Below the pieces are notes generated by a model, which searched no databases, had not been told where the DNA came from, and saw only the letters and a program-made list of their open reading frames with translations. The translations under genes and the position numbers were made by a program. From contig OU452209.1 of assembly GCA_911728435.2 (NCBI GenBank), positions 11,328,869 to 11,392,868 of the forward strand: DNA of 64,000 bases, given 5' to 3'. Shown here piece after piece: positions 1-13,800 of the stretch. The stretch comes from Apoderus coryli. Taxonomy: Eukaryota > Arthropoda > Insecta > Coleoptera > Attelabidae. The stretch's first letter is position 1. Every line of letters begins with the position of its first letter.

Positions 1-3
1 TAA

Positions 4-126
4 CTATTTCCCCCCCAAACCCAAGGCAATCAAACTGATGAAGACTCAGGAGATGACGATTTTGTGAATCTTGATAATTTATCTGGTCATCATCAGCATT
101 CACTCGCTAACGAGTTTCTGTTGTGA
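4..126 (+). other. open reading frame tail, unidentified
   Basis: Open from the stop at 1-3 to TGA at 124-126. It reads an acidic stretch (TDEDSGDDDFVNLDNLSG) ending HSLANEFLL. Acidic tails of this kind occur at the C-termini of some DNA transposases, but I cannot assign a family. The frame may simply be open by chance or be the end of a gene outside the window. Confidence 0.2.
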
Positions 127-697
127 ACTCTAAGATGGCTAAACAGACCGATCCTCGAGCCGCAAACCTAGTCACCAAATTGACACACCCAATCACCACC
201 CTTTACCGGCTGTTGTAGGTGCGTAGAGTTTTCTTCTGAAGACGAACTTTCCCTCTCCACCCTCAAAGAACGAATTAGTAAGAAAAATACCTCGAAAAAA
301 ATGAGAAGCTACAAATGGATCAATGCGGATTTGATACCAACAAAAAATGTCTTGTAGTGAAGAATTTGGGAGCATACTATGAAAAAAAATCCATTAGAGT
401 TGTTTACGCTCTTTTTTGATGAAGATATATTACATCTCATCGTTATGGTAACAAATCGGTGGAGAATTAAATCAATTGAAATATAGAAGAAGATTGGCGG
501 ATACTTTGCTAGTTCAGAATAAAAAGACCTTATCCTCAAAAGGACACATGTCAAGGGACGAAGGGATTGATATTCACCTCGATCGCATGGATCATCTGGT
601 CATTCCGCAAAATAAACCATTTTGCCATGAGAAAACAAGAACAAGTTGCCGCATAAATGCAATAAAGGGCTACATGTAAAATGCTTTGTCTTATACC
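127..697. other. AT-rich sequence, nothing assigned
   Basis: No coding, repeat or RNA feature recognised; short frames here lack family motifs. It ends at the left target-site copy (690-697) of the first P-type element. Confidence 0.4.
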
Positions 698-2034
698 CAT
701 TGAGGTGGGGGGAGACGCTCTAACGTGACCAAAAGCGGGTGCAGGTACGCCATATTGGTATACGATATCTATCATTTGTCGTGCTTTCAAGTTTATAGTG
801 TTATTTACGAGTATTTTACAAGTTTACTTAAGTTTTTCGTGTTTTTTTGGACGGTTATTTGACAATATACTATAATGGTGTCCTGTGCTGTGCGTAGTTG
901 CAGTAGTAGAAGTGAAATCGACCAGAAAATATCAGGAATAACGTTTCATAGGTATGTACCAAATATTGTAAACATTGTACATGGACGTATTAAACACATT
1001 ATTATAGGAGTCTGGTAGCATTCTCTTTCTGCACTGAACAATTGATACGCGCATTGTAGTTTATTTTTTTTTTACAAATTCTTTTACTTGATTTCTACTC
1101 TCAAACTCTCTACTTTTTCATCACTTTCTAGCAAAAAAGACCCCTAAATGTGTGTTAAAAACATATTCTGGTTTTTAGATTTCCTAAAGATCCTGCTCGT
1201 AGACATATCTGGACAGAATATGTGTCTCGAATTAATTGGATACCAACGAGAAATGTACACAAATATAATTTATCCAGATCATGATTATCTTCCTGGACCA
1301 TTTTCTGAATATTCGAAATTCAGTACTGTTTATATTGCTGGATTTGTTGTTTTTAGTTTAAAGAAGCAAATTATTTGTAGAAAATGTCGAGATGCATTAA
1401 TAAGTGTTATTCTTTTATTAAAATGAAGGCAAAAAAAGGATTTACAAATTCCTTCAAAAGATGTTTTAGACGTTTGCTTCCAATCCGAAAAGATCATAAA
1501 AAATCATGTAGTAGCTACTAATGAAAAGTTGTCCGCAGGATTCATAATAAACCTTGTTTTAAAGGAATTTGTAAATAGTAATATTTTTCCTAATTTAGTT
1601 GTGCACGGTTTTGATCAAATCAGTGTTTGATAACCATATACATTTACTGATCAAATCTATTGCGACTAAATATGTTAATACCAGGATGTATTATTTAAGT
1701 AAAAATAAAGTGGATAAGCATAGCGCAACATTTAAATAAAATTGTTTTGTTTAAGGGGTATTAATATATAATTTATTTAGTACGAACGTCTTTTATTCGT
1801 GTATTTAGGTATCAAATATCAATAACTACCTATATTTAAGTATTTTGTACACTGCTTAACATTTCAAAATAAAGTATAAACCCAAGCTGCAAATTAAAGA
1901 ACAAAAACGTCAACAAAAATAGTTAGTCCGGCTCTGGAGAATCCGCCATATTGGTATGCGCTTACGCCCCACCCAATGCACCCGTTTCTGTACAATGTAA
2001 AATAATGCTTATAGCGTCTCCTTATATCTCAATG
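698..2034 (+). mobile_element. P-type (THAP) DNA transposon, internally deleted, copy 1
   Basis: Ends are CATTGAG at the left and CTCAATG at the right, with a further inverted match (GGAGACGCT) just inside. A perfect 8-bp target duplication CTTATACC lies at 690-697 and 2035-2042; 8 bp is the P-superfamily length. At 875-951 is a THAP exon (MVSCAVRSC...FH, with C4, C9 and H25) that splices at GTATGT to an acceptor at 1178, continuing in phase RFPKDPARRHIW, the classic THAP zinc-finger sequence. After a few codons the frame runs into a deletion junction, then the THAP9/P-transposase C-terminal part (YIAGFVV, CRKC at about 1330-1390), with stops after 1424. The catalytic core is absent, so it cannot move itself. 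Confidence 0.88.
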
Positions 2035-2042
2035 CTTATACC

Positions 2043-2240
2043 ATACAAACAACAAAGTGTAATGTAATCACGTTGCATATGTGCCCACCGTACTATACAT
2101 ATATAGAACGGCTCGTATTTTGTAATTTGTATGAAAATAAATATTTTTTTTCGCATAAAGTGTTTGTTTACATGTAAAAAAATACAAATTTACCGAAATT
2201 TTTTATAAAACATTACCCATGAACCCATGGGCATATCTGG
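2043..2240. other. AT-rich spacer
   Basis: Short stretch between the P-type element and the dispersed repeat; nothing recognised. Confidence 0.4.
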
Positions 2241-2241
2241 G

Positions 2242-2700
2242 TTAAATAACTTTAAATAACAGCTCAAAATACTGAAATATTGTTGAAACGATTATGTGTG
2301 ACATACCACCTATTTTGTAATTGAAAATGGCTTTAAATGTAAAAATAAAAAATCCAGGGCCGTATTTCAAAAAACGAAATTGATTATGATATTTCAAAAA
2401 CGAAACGTTGTAGTGAAAATTTATAAACGCTATCTTTTTCTCCACAAAAAGTAACAAAGAGGAAGTGCTTTTCATTTTTTTATATCTGTAAAAATAATGT
2501 CAGAAATAAATAAAAAACTAAAATCGCAAAAAATCGTTTTTTCCAAAAATTCTCGACTAAAGTTAGTTTACTTTTGAAAAGACCATTTGCAAGGTGTTTA
2601 AATTGTACAACTTTTCTTTAATTTAACTGACATTGTAACTCCTATCCTTTCCAACACACCAATGCTATCCTATTCTTATCTTGGCCACACTGTATATAAT
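2242..2700 (+). repeat. dispersed repeat R, copy 1
   Basis: About 460 bases shared with 30170-30823 (+) and 22852-23495 (-). Landmarks are AATCCAGGGCCGTATTT near the start and TTCTTATCTTGG near 2680. Copy 1 stops at a LINE fragment, where the other copies run on for about 190 bases. No coding potential is conserved across copies, so it behaves as a noncoding or nonautonomous element. Confidence 0.8.
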
Positions 2701-3560
2701 GAAGTGAGTGTCAATATTTGATGTTTCTTAAACAGTTCTCTACAACTTGCCCCTACACTAACCCTACACAGATAGCGAATTGCCCGTTTCTGTAAAATAA
2801 AGACACTTTTGAATAAAGCTCGACTGCATGAACCCCAGAAATTTATACCGTATCGAAGATGTGATTCAACTAGGGAAAAATAAGCACTACGCGCAGCCTC
2901 CGATCCCAATGCCCACGACACAACCCTTAAAGCATAACAACGCGACGAAACTCTTCCACTCAACTGTTCCTCAAATTTAAGTCCAAGAAATTTAACACAC
3001 TTAATATCCTCGATGGTATTGCTCTCCAAGATCAAGTCACCAAACCCAAAATTAAAAGACAAGATATGCGTCTTTGCTATATTGAATGAAAGATAGTTAC
3101 AATCACACCTCTCCTTTAGTTCTATCAAATCACTTTGAATATCCCGCTTGATAACGTCAACGTTCTTATTGTCCCATAGGAATTTTGTGTCGTCCGCAAA
3201 GAGGGTAAACTTTCCCCGCAAGCCAATAGTTGTTTTGCAGCAAAAAGAGAATGGGTCTCAAAACAGACCCCCGTGGTACTCGGGAAGGTATATATGATGA
3301 AATTTGTTGAATTCTAACGAGCTGGTGGCGGTTGGTTAAATAGGATTGAAACTATTTCAAAGCCACACCTCCAATGCCATAAAAATGAAGCTTAAGAAGG
3401 AGAATCCGGTGATCCACACAATCGAATGCCTTAGAACAGTCACAAAATACTACGGCAACCGCTCTACTCTCATTAAGTTTAGTGTAAACGTTTCCCAAAA
3501 ACAGAAATAGAGCGTCTAATTGTGCTTGTCGAGCTCTGGAAACCAAAGTCTATTCTTGAC
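2676..3560 (-). mobile_element. LINE reverse-transcriptase fragment
   Basis: Minus-strand RT pieces: FCDCSKAFDCVDH (3352-3546), then a frameshifted stretch, then FADDTKFL with the FADD catalytic motif (2676-3221) and the thumb region. Jockey/CR1-like by motif order. The 5' part (endonuclease, RT fingers) and 3' UTR are missing; a frameshift near 3300 breaks it. Confidence 0.85.
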
Positions 3561-3871
3561 TAGTTTTTCAATTATTTTTTTTTATGAAGTAATCCATTAC
3601 GGAGAGGAGCTGATGTATATTTTAAATCAAACGACGTAGTATAATACTTTGAGGAGTAGACGTGGTTTGATTTAAAATATATTTTTGAAAAGGTAGGGAA
3701 ATAGGTCTTGAGGCAAGCAGGGAATATCACACTTAGAAATCATAGGTGGATTGCATCCATCGACTGATGTATTGTAGAGTGTAATTGTTTCTTTTGGACT
3801 GTTTCCGTAAATAAATAAATAAAATTTCAGGTTCACGTAATCAAGGAATAAAACATTAGAAAATATATTTT
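3561..3871. other. AT-rich noncoding sequence
   Basis: Downstream of the zinc-transporter poly(A) signal. Contains a short inverted match (TTTAAATCAA near 3625, TTGATTTAAA near 3668) and an ATAAATAAATAAA run near 3810. No gene seen. Confidence 0.4.
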
Positions 3872-3877
3872 TTTATT
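3872..3877 (-). promoter_or_regulatory. poly(A) signal of the SLC30A9-like gene
   Basis: AATAAA on the minus strand, about 240 bases after the stop codon; AT-rich 3' UTR between. A good candidate, though other A/T-rich matches occur nearby. Confidence 0.5.
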
Positions 3878-4115
3878 TCAATTTTTAATGTCAATAAATT
3901 GAATCGTCAAATATTTAGACAGTGTTTCAAACTGTTGTTAATTATATGATAAACAAATAACATTATTCGGTAACAATAATAATTTTAGTTGCTTTTTAAG
4001 CTTACAAATGAATAAACAGTATAATAATTTAAACAGTATGTAGTAGGTCTGTATATTATACTGCAGCATTTTGAGGTGTAAGTACTTATTATATGGTTTA
4101 AAACCAAGTCTAATC

Positions 4116-4160
4116 TTAGAGAATCTCTAAATCACAGTGACGTATTTCAGGAAACTTTTT
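4116..4160 (-). CDS. SLC30A9: SLC30A9-like exon 11 (C-terminus and stop)
   Basis: Fourteen codons and [17 protein letters not shown], the family's conserved extreme C-terminus. Acceptor TTTTTGTTACAG. It lies 4.7 kb beyond exon 10, separated by a LINE inserted in the same orientation. Confidence 0.93.
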   Translation of the reverse strand, partial: KKFPEIRHCDLEIL

Positions 4161-4805
4161 CTGTAACAAAAATTAAAATATAAGTAATACATCAATGTTG
4201 GTCAAGGAAGGACTCACAAATCACAAATTATTGTTGTATAATTAAGAGATTTGTATTAAAGAATATACTGAAAATTGTCTTCAAAGCAACCTTTTATTCT
4301 CTAAATAACTCACTCATAATATTAACTTGTAACATGCCCAACCCTCTTGCAATGCTCTTTATAATATTTTTCTTAGGCATAAATATATTTTATAGAAGAT
4401 ACAAGCGGCCAATAGACTCGATGCAGTCCACGAGACAATAGTTGAAGCTTAAAAATTTGGGGCATGGCTTGGAATATTATTTTTGTTCATTCTTATTATT
4501 CGTGTCCTTCCCAAATATAAAATTGATGGAAAATTTCGTAGGGTAGAGGACTTCACAAACAGAAACTTCAACTATTACGCTATATGCGACGTTTCGCAGC
4601 CTTTATGCCGATTTTTCAGGCACTTACAGTTAGTTGAAGAATACACAAGAAACATACCACACACAACACAGTAAAAACATTACACAATAGGTGTATCAAT
4701 TGATTCTACAGAAGTTGGAATTCCAACTTCGGTAGAATCAATTTTACATCATTTATTTTTTTCTAGATGATGACAACGGTAAAATAGACATATTCGAATG
4801 CCAAA

Positions 4806-4836
<31 letters not shown>

Positions 4837-7800
4837 AAAGCGTTTATTGCCCAACAGTTTCCCATTTAAAGGACAATATTACAAACTAAAAAATTAAATG
4901 CTTAATTAAACTTATGAATATTAATTTATAAATCTTAATTAATTCCGCACACACCTAAACCACAAATGTCTCTGCAGCTACCATTTTCCAGTGATTGACT
5001 GTAGTTGTAAAAATGTCACACCTATCAGAAACTCTATTAAAGTTAGAACACATGACATGAACAGGCGATCTTAACAGTACATTGGTTCTAGCTCTGTGTA
5101 AGTGAAATGTTACATTCGATCTGGTATTTAACCTAGGAACTAACAAATTCAAGCAAGATAACAGAAAAGAGCAGTCGATTTTTTCTCTAAGCAATTTATA
5201 TAAGATGTTTAATGAGCTCTGAATTCTTCGGTACTCCAGACTCTGAACGTCAAAACGTGACAGTAACAATTCATGATCGAAACCTCTTACTGGATAAGCA
5301 CCATCGGTTCTAAAAACTAAATATTTCAAAAATCTACGTTGAATTTGCTCGACCTCTAGTTTATGAATATTATACTGAGGATACCAGATGATGGAAGAAT
5401 ACTCCAATTTCGACCTCACATAGGCATTGAACAAGGTGATAAGGGCAGAGGTATTATTGAAGCTTTGCAGTTACATTATAAAGCCATACATGCGAGATGC
5501 CCCACCAACCATTTTTTCTATATGCTCCAAAAACTGGAACCTCTGATCGAAGGTAACACCAAGATCCGTGAATACCCGACATCGTTCAAGTGCATTTGTG
5601 GAGATTGCATACGGATAGTCAATAAACGTTGTTTTACGTGTAAACTCAGATATGTACATTTACAAATGTTAAGAGACAATTTGTTACTGTCGCACTACCT
5701 TTCTAGAGCACACAAATCATGCTGCAGGTTTATGCAATCTGCTACTGAATCTATGGAGGCGAAGATTTTCAAGTCATCTGCGAAAAATAGAGTACGCTGA
5801 AGCAAACACGGGTCCAGGTCATTGATGAAAAGAAGGAACATTCCATTGGACCTAAGTTAGAACCCTGGGGTACTCCTGACGTTGCCGAGTAAAAACAAGA
5901 TTTAAAGCCGTTGTAAAAAACATATTGTTTCCGATGATGCAAGTATGAGTTGCATAAAGATATCAAGCCGGCAGGAAATCCATCATACGTATGCAGTTTA
6001 CTCAGCAATATGCCATGGTCTAGCCTATCGAAGGCTTTGGTGAAATCAGTATAGATTACATCCAGTTAACCGCCGTGATCAAGAGTTTCAGAGATACAGT
6101 GGGTAATAACTGACAGATTGGTGACAGTGGACCGGCCACACATAAAACCATGCTGGTTAGGTGAAATCTGACGTCTCACAGCGGTATAGATCCGATCATA
6201 TAAAATTGATTCAAATAATTTAGAAAAATTGCACAATAGAGAAATTGGTCGATAATTATTAACATGAGACTTTTCGCCGGATTTAAAGACTGGACCAACT
6301 TTAGATACCTTCCATAGATCCGGATACATTCCCGACTTCAAAATTAGATTGAAAATTGGCTGTAATGCAATCTCGGACAAAAAAAGAGGGAATATTATCA
6401 TATCCAGAGGTAAATTTATTTTTAAGGCGTTTAGAAGCTGCAAATAAGTCTGACAGCTCAATCTGCCCGATATTGACAGTATTAGAGCTTCCAGGAACAT
6501 TCGGCGCAAGATAACTAGACGATTTAAGAAAAACACTATGAAAGAAGGTAGCAAACGAGTCGACAATGGCTTGAGGATCAGAATAAGATTGATCGTCCTT
6601 CCACATAGTGGCTGGGATACGCGAGGTTCCAGTTTTGTTATGGAAAAAAGACTAAAAATTTTGAGGATCGTCATTGAGAGAACTCTGCACTCTAGAGATA
6701 TACTCACTAAACGCAACCTTCTGCTCTTCCTTACACAAACGTCTCGAATTTTTAAATTGAATTAGAACTTTATTGTCTCTAGTGATTTTGTATTTTTTAA
6801 AGAATTTTGCTTTGAGTTTAATATTTTTAATTAGGCTGCTGGTGTACCAACATGGAAATTTTCTTTTATAATTTTTATACGACGGAACATATGTATCTAA
6901 AATGGAATATAATTTATTGTAAAAATGATCTAATGCAGTGTTCACATCATTAATAGCATCCAAATATGACCAATCAATTAAACACACAGCGTCATACAAC
7001 ATTACAAAATCTGCCTTTTCAAAGTTATAGGTTCTGTGTAACGCGTTATGTGTAAACTGAGTTTGGTCCTTGTTATAAGTTATCGATGCTGATTATTAAT
7101 GCAGGATGGTAATTGTCTTCAATAACCATTGGATGATTATTATGCTCTACTTGGCACAATAAATTCGAAAAAAACTAAGTCAAGTAATCGACCTTGACCA
7201 TTCAAGATATTATTACATTGACTAAGACCGAAAGAAACAGTTATTTAAACAACGATAGAGTTTGTGGGTGTTATTAGCAAGCACATAATTCGATACATTA
7301 AGGGCGCCTAAAAATATTACACTAACATCCAACAGACTGTCAAAAGATTCAATAGTTTCAACAAGTTCACAAAAAATATGCCAACTTGTGTCTTTTAAAA
7401 ACAATTCTGCCAGTTTAATTCATGTGCATAGTATTGAAATAAAACTAAGTAAAAATTAGGAGTTTTTTTGAGGATATAATCTTTTAGTATTTGTTATATT
7501 ATTGTGGAAGTTGAATATATTAATTTCGTTGGAATATCAAGTACCTAATCATGTTCCATGTGAAAATATATTGTGTAATGTGTGGATTTGTTGAGGAAAA
7601 TGTACCGGAATAAGTTTGTGGTGAAATTTTCAAAAAGTCTGGCAGCAGAGCATATTGTTGGACCACGCAAGTTAGTATGTTGTTTAAGCGAGTAGATTTC
7701 CATAAGAAAAGCACACACATATTTTTTCATTCTCTAATGACATCACTTTTATGAAAGAATTGACGATTTGAGAACTATTTTAAAAATGTTTCCCTTCAAA

Positions 7801-10800
7801 GAAGCCTCAACTGCGCGTAGTTTGGTCAACTATTGTCGCGTGCGGAAAAGTACTACTTGCCGCACTTGTTAGGTAAATAACTATTTCCTACGAGCGTGCG
7901 ATAAAGTGCACTTTTCCGCACTCAGTGCTATAAAGATACTTTTCCGCATTGTTTTTAATATTGCTATAACTAATATAAAGTCAGTAGTGCTGGGTATGGT
8001 ATAAATCATAAATATTAATAACTGTTTATCCACATTAAACGAAGAAGTACTCATGGTGTACTTATGTTTATCCAGCAATCAATAGTAACCTGTTAAACGG
8101 ACTAACATTCGAAAATGTTATCATTTTTCTCTTTGACACATTAATACCTGATATTATGACAAAAGGTATATTTGACACATTTGTCAATTGTCGCTACCAA
8201 TTGTCAGTTTGACAGTTCAGGGTAATAAACAATACACGAGAATGATGTATGTTACTGCGAAACTTGAAGTGCTTCTAGGGAATTTGTACCTACCACATGC
8301 GGAAAATGTCTTTTCCGCACTTGTTAGCTAAATAACAATTAAACCACCAGTTACGAAAACTTATACTTTCGGCAATTGGTGATGAAAAGTAAGCCGTTTG
8401 ATAACGTGAACGACTTTTGAAAAGTGTCACTTTAAATGTCTAAATTATAATAGACAAGTATAAAAGTGATTATGGAACTATTCCTTTATCAAATGTAATA
8501 ATCACACCAAATAATATTGTTTTCTTGTAGGCAATTGCTATGAGAAGGGTCAGTGTTGGATACATTAAAGCGACAGTGCATGGAAGCTGATCATTAATTT
8601 GTGCTTCGCGTTGAAAGTGATTATAAAAGCAAAAACTTTCCTTAATTACGATATACCTAGTTTAAGATTATAGGAAACTGAATTGGACGTTTTTAAACAT
8701 TTTTCTTTTTCGGTGTGATCCTCTTTTTGGGCTTTAGCCACCGTGTTTACTGATTTGGTTGTGTAATTTTTCCTAGAACCTAGACCTTGACAAACATTTT
8801 TACACACCAGTTGAGGGTGAAGGACTGGTAATTTTTAAACTTACCCTTAATTTCAATTCAATCCTATCTATCTCGCCACCCATCGTATCCACAATATTCT
8901 CACCATGTTTAAGCATAAAGTTCTCCAAAGTGTCGATGTTATCAATTTTATTTAACTCCTAAAACAGAATAAAACATTTTTTTTTCAAAATTATCTTTCT
9001 GGTTAAGAACTAAACAGAGAGAAAAGAAAATGCAAGAATGTGCAACCTCGAATTCAATTTTTAGCAGTTTCATATCAGCAGTGGGCCTCCATGCACTATA
9101 GAATTCTACAAAAGGACAGCCTTCTATAGTTTTGGTACACCGTGCATCCGCATATATGCGATAGGATATGTCTTTGTCTCTACAGTGAGGATCAAATGTC
9201 CCCCCCCCCCCCTCCACTCCTTCTAACTACTGAACCGCAGCTTTAAATGTCATAATGACCGTTTGGTATTATGTAATTTGGAACAATGCTATTAGAATGT
9301 GCAATTTTTCAATAGTGTATATACAGAATCTGCACAGGTACCTTATAGTGATCCTCTAAATCTTGATCTATCAATCAGTGGGTTTACTTACTCAGGATGA
9401 TATTGTTCGGGCAGCAAAAAAGCTCAAACCCAAGCTGACTGCGGGTCATGACAATGTACCTGCATTTGTTGTACGGGATTGTGCTTATGTGTTTGCGAAG
9501 CCACTTGAAATAATTTTCAACAAATGTATGAAATCGGAGATATTCCCAGACCAGTGGAAGCTTGCCAGAGTTGTACCTGTTTATAAGTCGGGCGATGATT
9601 CTCAAATATCTAACCACAGACCTATCTCAATTCTGCCCAATTTTGCGAAGATCTTCGAGACGGTGCTGCATGACAAGATATTTGATCAAACAAAGAACCG
9701 CATAGTCCTGGAACAGTATGGCTTTTTTCGCGGGCGTTCGACTGTAAATAACCTTTCGTGCTTTCTGCAAGATATTTACTGTGCTCTTGGAAGGGGACTA
9801 CAGGCGGACGTTATTTACACGGACTTCCCAAAAGCCTTAGATAGGTTAGACCATTCGATAGTTCGACAGAAGATGGGTAATATCGGTTTTGATGAGAGCC
9901 TGCTAAATTTTTTTGATACTTACCTGTACAACCGCAGACAGTATGTAGAGTATAATGGATTTAAATCCGCGGATATGATTGTTTCTAGTGGAGCTCCTCA
10001 GGCAAGTAACCTGGCCCCATTAATATTTGCTATTTATATAAATGATATCAAAACTCATTTATCTAGTTCATGTCTCATGTTTGCGAATGATTTTAAGTTA
10101 TATCGCATCATACATAATTATCAGGATTGCGTTGGACTTCAGGAGGACTTGCAGTGTTTTGAGGAGTGGTGTGAGTAAAATGCGTTGAAGCTTAGCATAC
10201 CGAAGTGCAAACTAATGGTGTTTTCGAAAAGTAGGGAACCCGTGCTATTTCAGTTCTTGAGTCTTGTGCCCAGATGAGGGATCTTGGTATTGTTGTGGAT
10301 TCGGATTTGTCGTTTAACAGCCATATTAAATATATTGCGCAAGGGGCTCTTCGTGTATTGGGCTTTATATTTCGTACTGGAAGGGACTTTGATAGCGTTG
10401 ATTGTCTCATTACTCTATAAAACACCATTGTGAGATATAAATTGGAGTACACATCATTTGTATGGTCGCCCTACTACGCGGTCCATAAGAACAAGTTAGA
10501 GTACGTACAACGTAAATTTTTGAGATATCTATCTTTTAAAAGTGATGGGAGTTTTCCTACAAGAGGTTGTGACCATCCAGTGCTGTTAAACAAATTTAAT
10601 TTTGACTCGCTGGCAGTTCGTCGAATATTTACCCACCAAGTTTTTCTTTATAAATTAATTAACAGCATTATTGACTAACCGAATTTATTAAAACAAATAC
10701 ATTTTAATGTACCTCAGTTTAATTCGCGTAAGCCGAACCTATTTAGATTACCCCAAACTCATACTAATTATGAACAAAGAGCTCCATTATTCAGGGCATG

Positions 10801-13800
10801 CGACGTGTGCAACAGTTCCCATTAGCATCATAATATTGATTATTTTGATAAATCTTTAAACCGATTCCGAAAAAGCCTTTGGCACTACCTCCGCACTCTT
10901 GAATTTTAAATAATTTGTCAGTTATTTGTATTATTTGTATATAAGTATGTAATTTTTGTATATTTTGTTATATTGTATTTATAGCTTATCATTGTTATTA
11001 TTATTAATAAGCACATTATTATGTTCAGAATTTGTATGCAAATACATTGTCTTGTAATTGGGTATTTCGCCTGTTAGACAATAAAGACTATTATTATTAT
11101 TATAAGTTCTGCATTTTTGACATATTAATGCGCGCTTTCCATTATTTTGCGTCTTTTCGTCCTCAGTATATGTGGCTGCATCTATTTGACTATATAATCT
11201 AGGATCGCTTCTGTTAATTATTGTATTGTGTTTAGTATTGTTCATGGTAATAAAAGAAAAAAAATCTTATAAGGAATGACAATATTTAATTGTTGTTACC
11301 TCTAATAATTCCCCCAAATCCTGTTTATCCAGATATGCTCTCGTCAGTTCTCTACCATCAAAATCTAATTCAGCCTTATATCGCACCAAATAGTTGCCCA
11401 TATCGATACCTTTTACATCATGTATTGCGCGCACCATAACATCTTGTTCCAAATCATTATTGATTTTATCTAGTTTTTCTTCTGGAATAGACCTTGAAAA
11501 TAAATAATTACTAAATATTCTGAAGTAATCCATCTATCGAGGAGTGAATGTTATTATTTGAATAAAAAGGCGTCTACTCCACAAAATGACTTATATATAG
11601 ACGTTAAAATTTCTTGATTTTAGCTGCCAGACATGTTTCGGACTACACGTCCATCATCAGTGGCTTAAAGAACTTGTACAACGTTGTTAAATGTGAGGGT
11701 CATACTTCATACAGAATTAACAGATATTTGATTTAAACGTCTATACATATCACCTTGTTGGAAAAATTTGGTTGTTAAATTGATAAAATAAAAATTAAAA
11801 TATAATCAAATTGTTGAACATTTGTTAATTTTTGTGGCTAGTAATCTTAGTTTTCCTTTTTTCTCATCTTCAATGAAAAATAATTTAGATTGAAATAAAT
11901 AGGTAAGAGCCCACAACAGTACGGCCGTTTAAGAATTACAATTTTTTTTTTTTGTTTGAATAAAAGACGTCTACTCCACAAAAAATCTTTATATATACGT
12001 TGAAACTGTTTATAATTCGCCAGACATGTTTCGGACTACAACGTCCATCATCAGTGGCTAAGGAACCTTATATAATTCGGTTAGATGAGGGGGTTAAACT
12101 TCATATGAACTTAGAATAGGGTACTTTTACATTGATCTTCAATTTAAACGTCTATATAATGTCACTTTATGGAAATTTGTTTTTTAAAAATTGAGCATAA
12201 TAAAAAAATAAAATATATTGGTTTTTAAAATTTAAATTTGTGTTTCATTTCAACATGTGTTTGTTTGTGTTTTTCTTTTCTCTCAACACTGGTGGAATCT
12301 TACCAGCTTTTCAAAAACGTAAAATTAAATATGAAGAGAAAAGAAAAACACAAAAAAAAAACAAAAAAACACAAACAAACACATGTTGAAATGAAACACA
12401 AATTTAAATTTTAAAAACCAATATATTTTATTTTTTTATTATGCTCAATTTTTAAAAAACAAATTTCCATAAAGTGACATTATATAGACGTTTAAATTGA
12501 AGATCAATGTAAAAGTACCCTATTCTAAGTTCATATGAAGTTTAACCCCCTCATCTAACCGAATTATATAAGGTAACTTAGCCACTGATGATGGACGTTG
12601 TAGTCCGAAACATGTCTGGCGAATTATAAACAGTTTCAACGTATATATAAAGATTTTTTGTGGAGTAGACGTCTTTTATTCAAACAACAACATTCACTCC
12701 TCGATTGATGGATTACTTCAGAAAATTTTTTTTTCCTTACCAATTTATTTCAATCTAAATTATTTTTCATTGAAGATGAGAAAAAAGAAAAAAGGAAAAC
12801 TAAGATTACTAGCCACAAAAATTAACAAATGTTCAACAATTTGATTATATTTTAATTTTTATTTTATCAATTTAACAACCAAATTTTTCCAACAAGGTGA
12901 TATATATAGACGTTTAAATCAAAAATCCATGTAAAAATATATCTGTTAATTCTGTATGAAGTATGACCCCCACATTTAACAACATTGTACAAGTTCTTTA
13001 AGCCACTGATGATGGACGTGTAGTCCGAAACATGTCTGGCAGCTAAAATCAAGAAATTTTAACGTAGGGTAGGGTGGGGCAGTTTAGTACGCTTTTTTCG
13101 ATAGCCTGTACTTAGGAACCAAAAACATTTAATGAACAGTCATATGGAAGAATAGCTACGTACATATATCGGCAATTCATTTCTATAAGTAAAAGTAAAA
13201 ATATAGAAGCAGTTTTAATGGGAAACTATCCTGAGACAAAGTTAGTTATTTTACCAATGTGCCCCACCATGGGGTAGTTTGAGACCATGGTGGGGTAATT
13301 TGGGACAATGGGGTGCTCTATGGGACAACTAGCTAATCCTGTGCGGGATTGTTTTTATTTTTGGTGGGGTTTATTTGCCACCTAGATCTCACCATTATCT
13401 TCTTTTCACTGAGACTGTTGATTCTCTATCCTATATATATCCTACTGCAGTGATGTATCTCTTGCGTGATTTTAATTTACCCGGGGGGGGAGTTTGGGTC
13501 GACAATCGACATGGATCTTCTATACTCCCGGATGAGACGACTTTTCACGTGATATCGAGATTTTTGAAATGTGTAACTTTCAAATTCTGTATCAACTTAA
13601 CAAATTGCCAGGTCGTAGTGGCCGTATGCTAGATTTAATGTTAACCCAGGACTCCAACGCTAATGTTGCAGCTCCTGAAGTTATACTCCACCAGGATGCA
13701 TACCACCCACATCTCTCCCTTGTAATTGTGACTAAAGTTCGAGGTGACGGTCCTCCCACTCAGGCCCAAAGATTCTATTTGATTTTAAGTCTGCTGATAT

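Larger units (their letters stand above)
11569..13068. repeat. 1.5-kb near-perfect palindrome of hammerhead-bearing repeats (intron 8)
   Basis: Left half: unit A (11569-11907) and unit B (11955-12290), both on the minus strand. After a centre of about 55 bases the right half carries B (12348-12686), an inverted copy (12687-12722) of the intron sequence at 11518-11556, then A (12737-13068). Arms are nearly identical over about 700 bases. Each unit holds one hammerhead motif and has an end reading GTGGAGTAGACG followed by TTTATTCAAA. Hammerheads in such repeats are a known trait of Penelope-like elements, so I read these as their terminal-repeat copies. Transcribed with the host intron, the arms could fold into a long hairpin. 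Confidence 0.85.
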
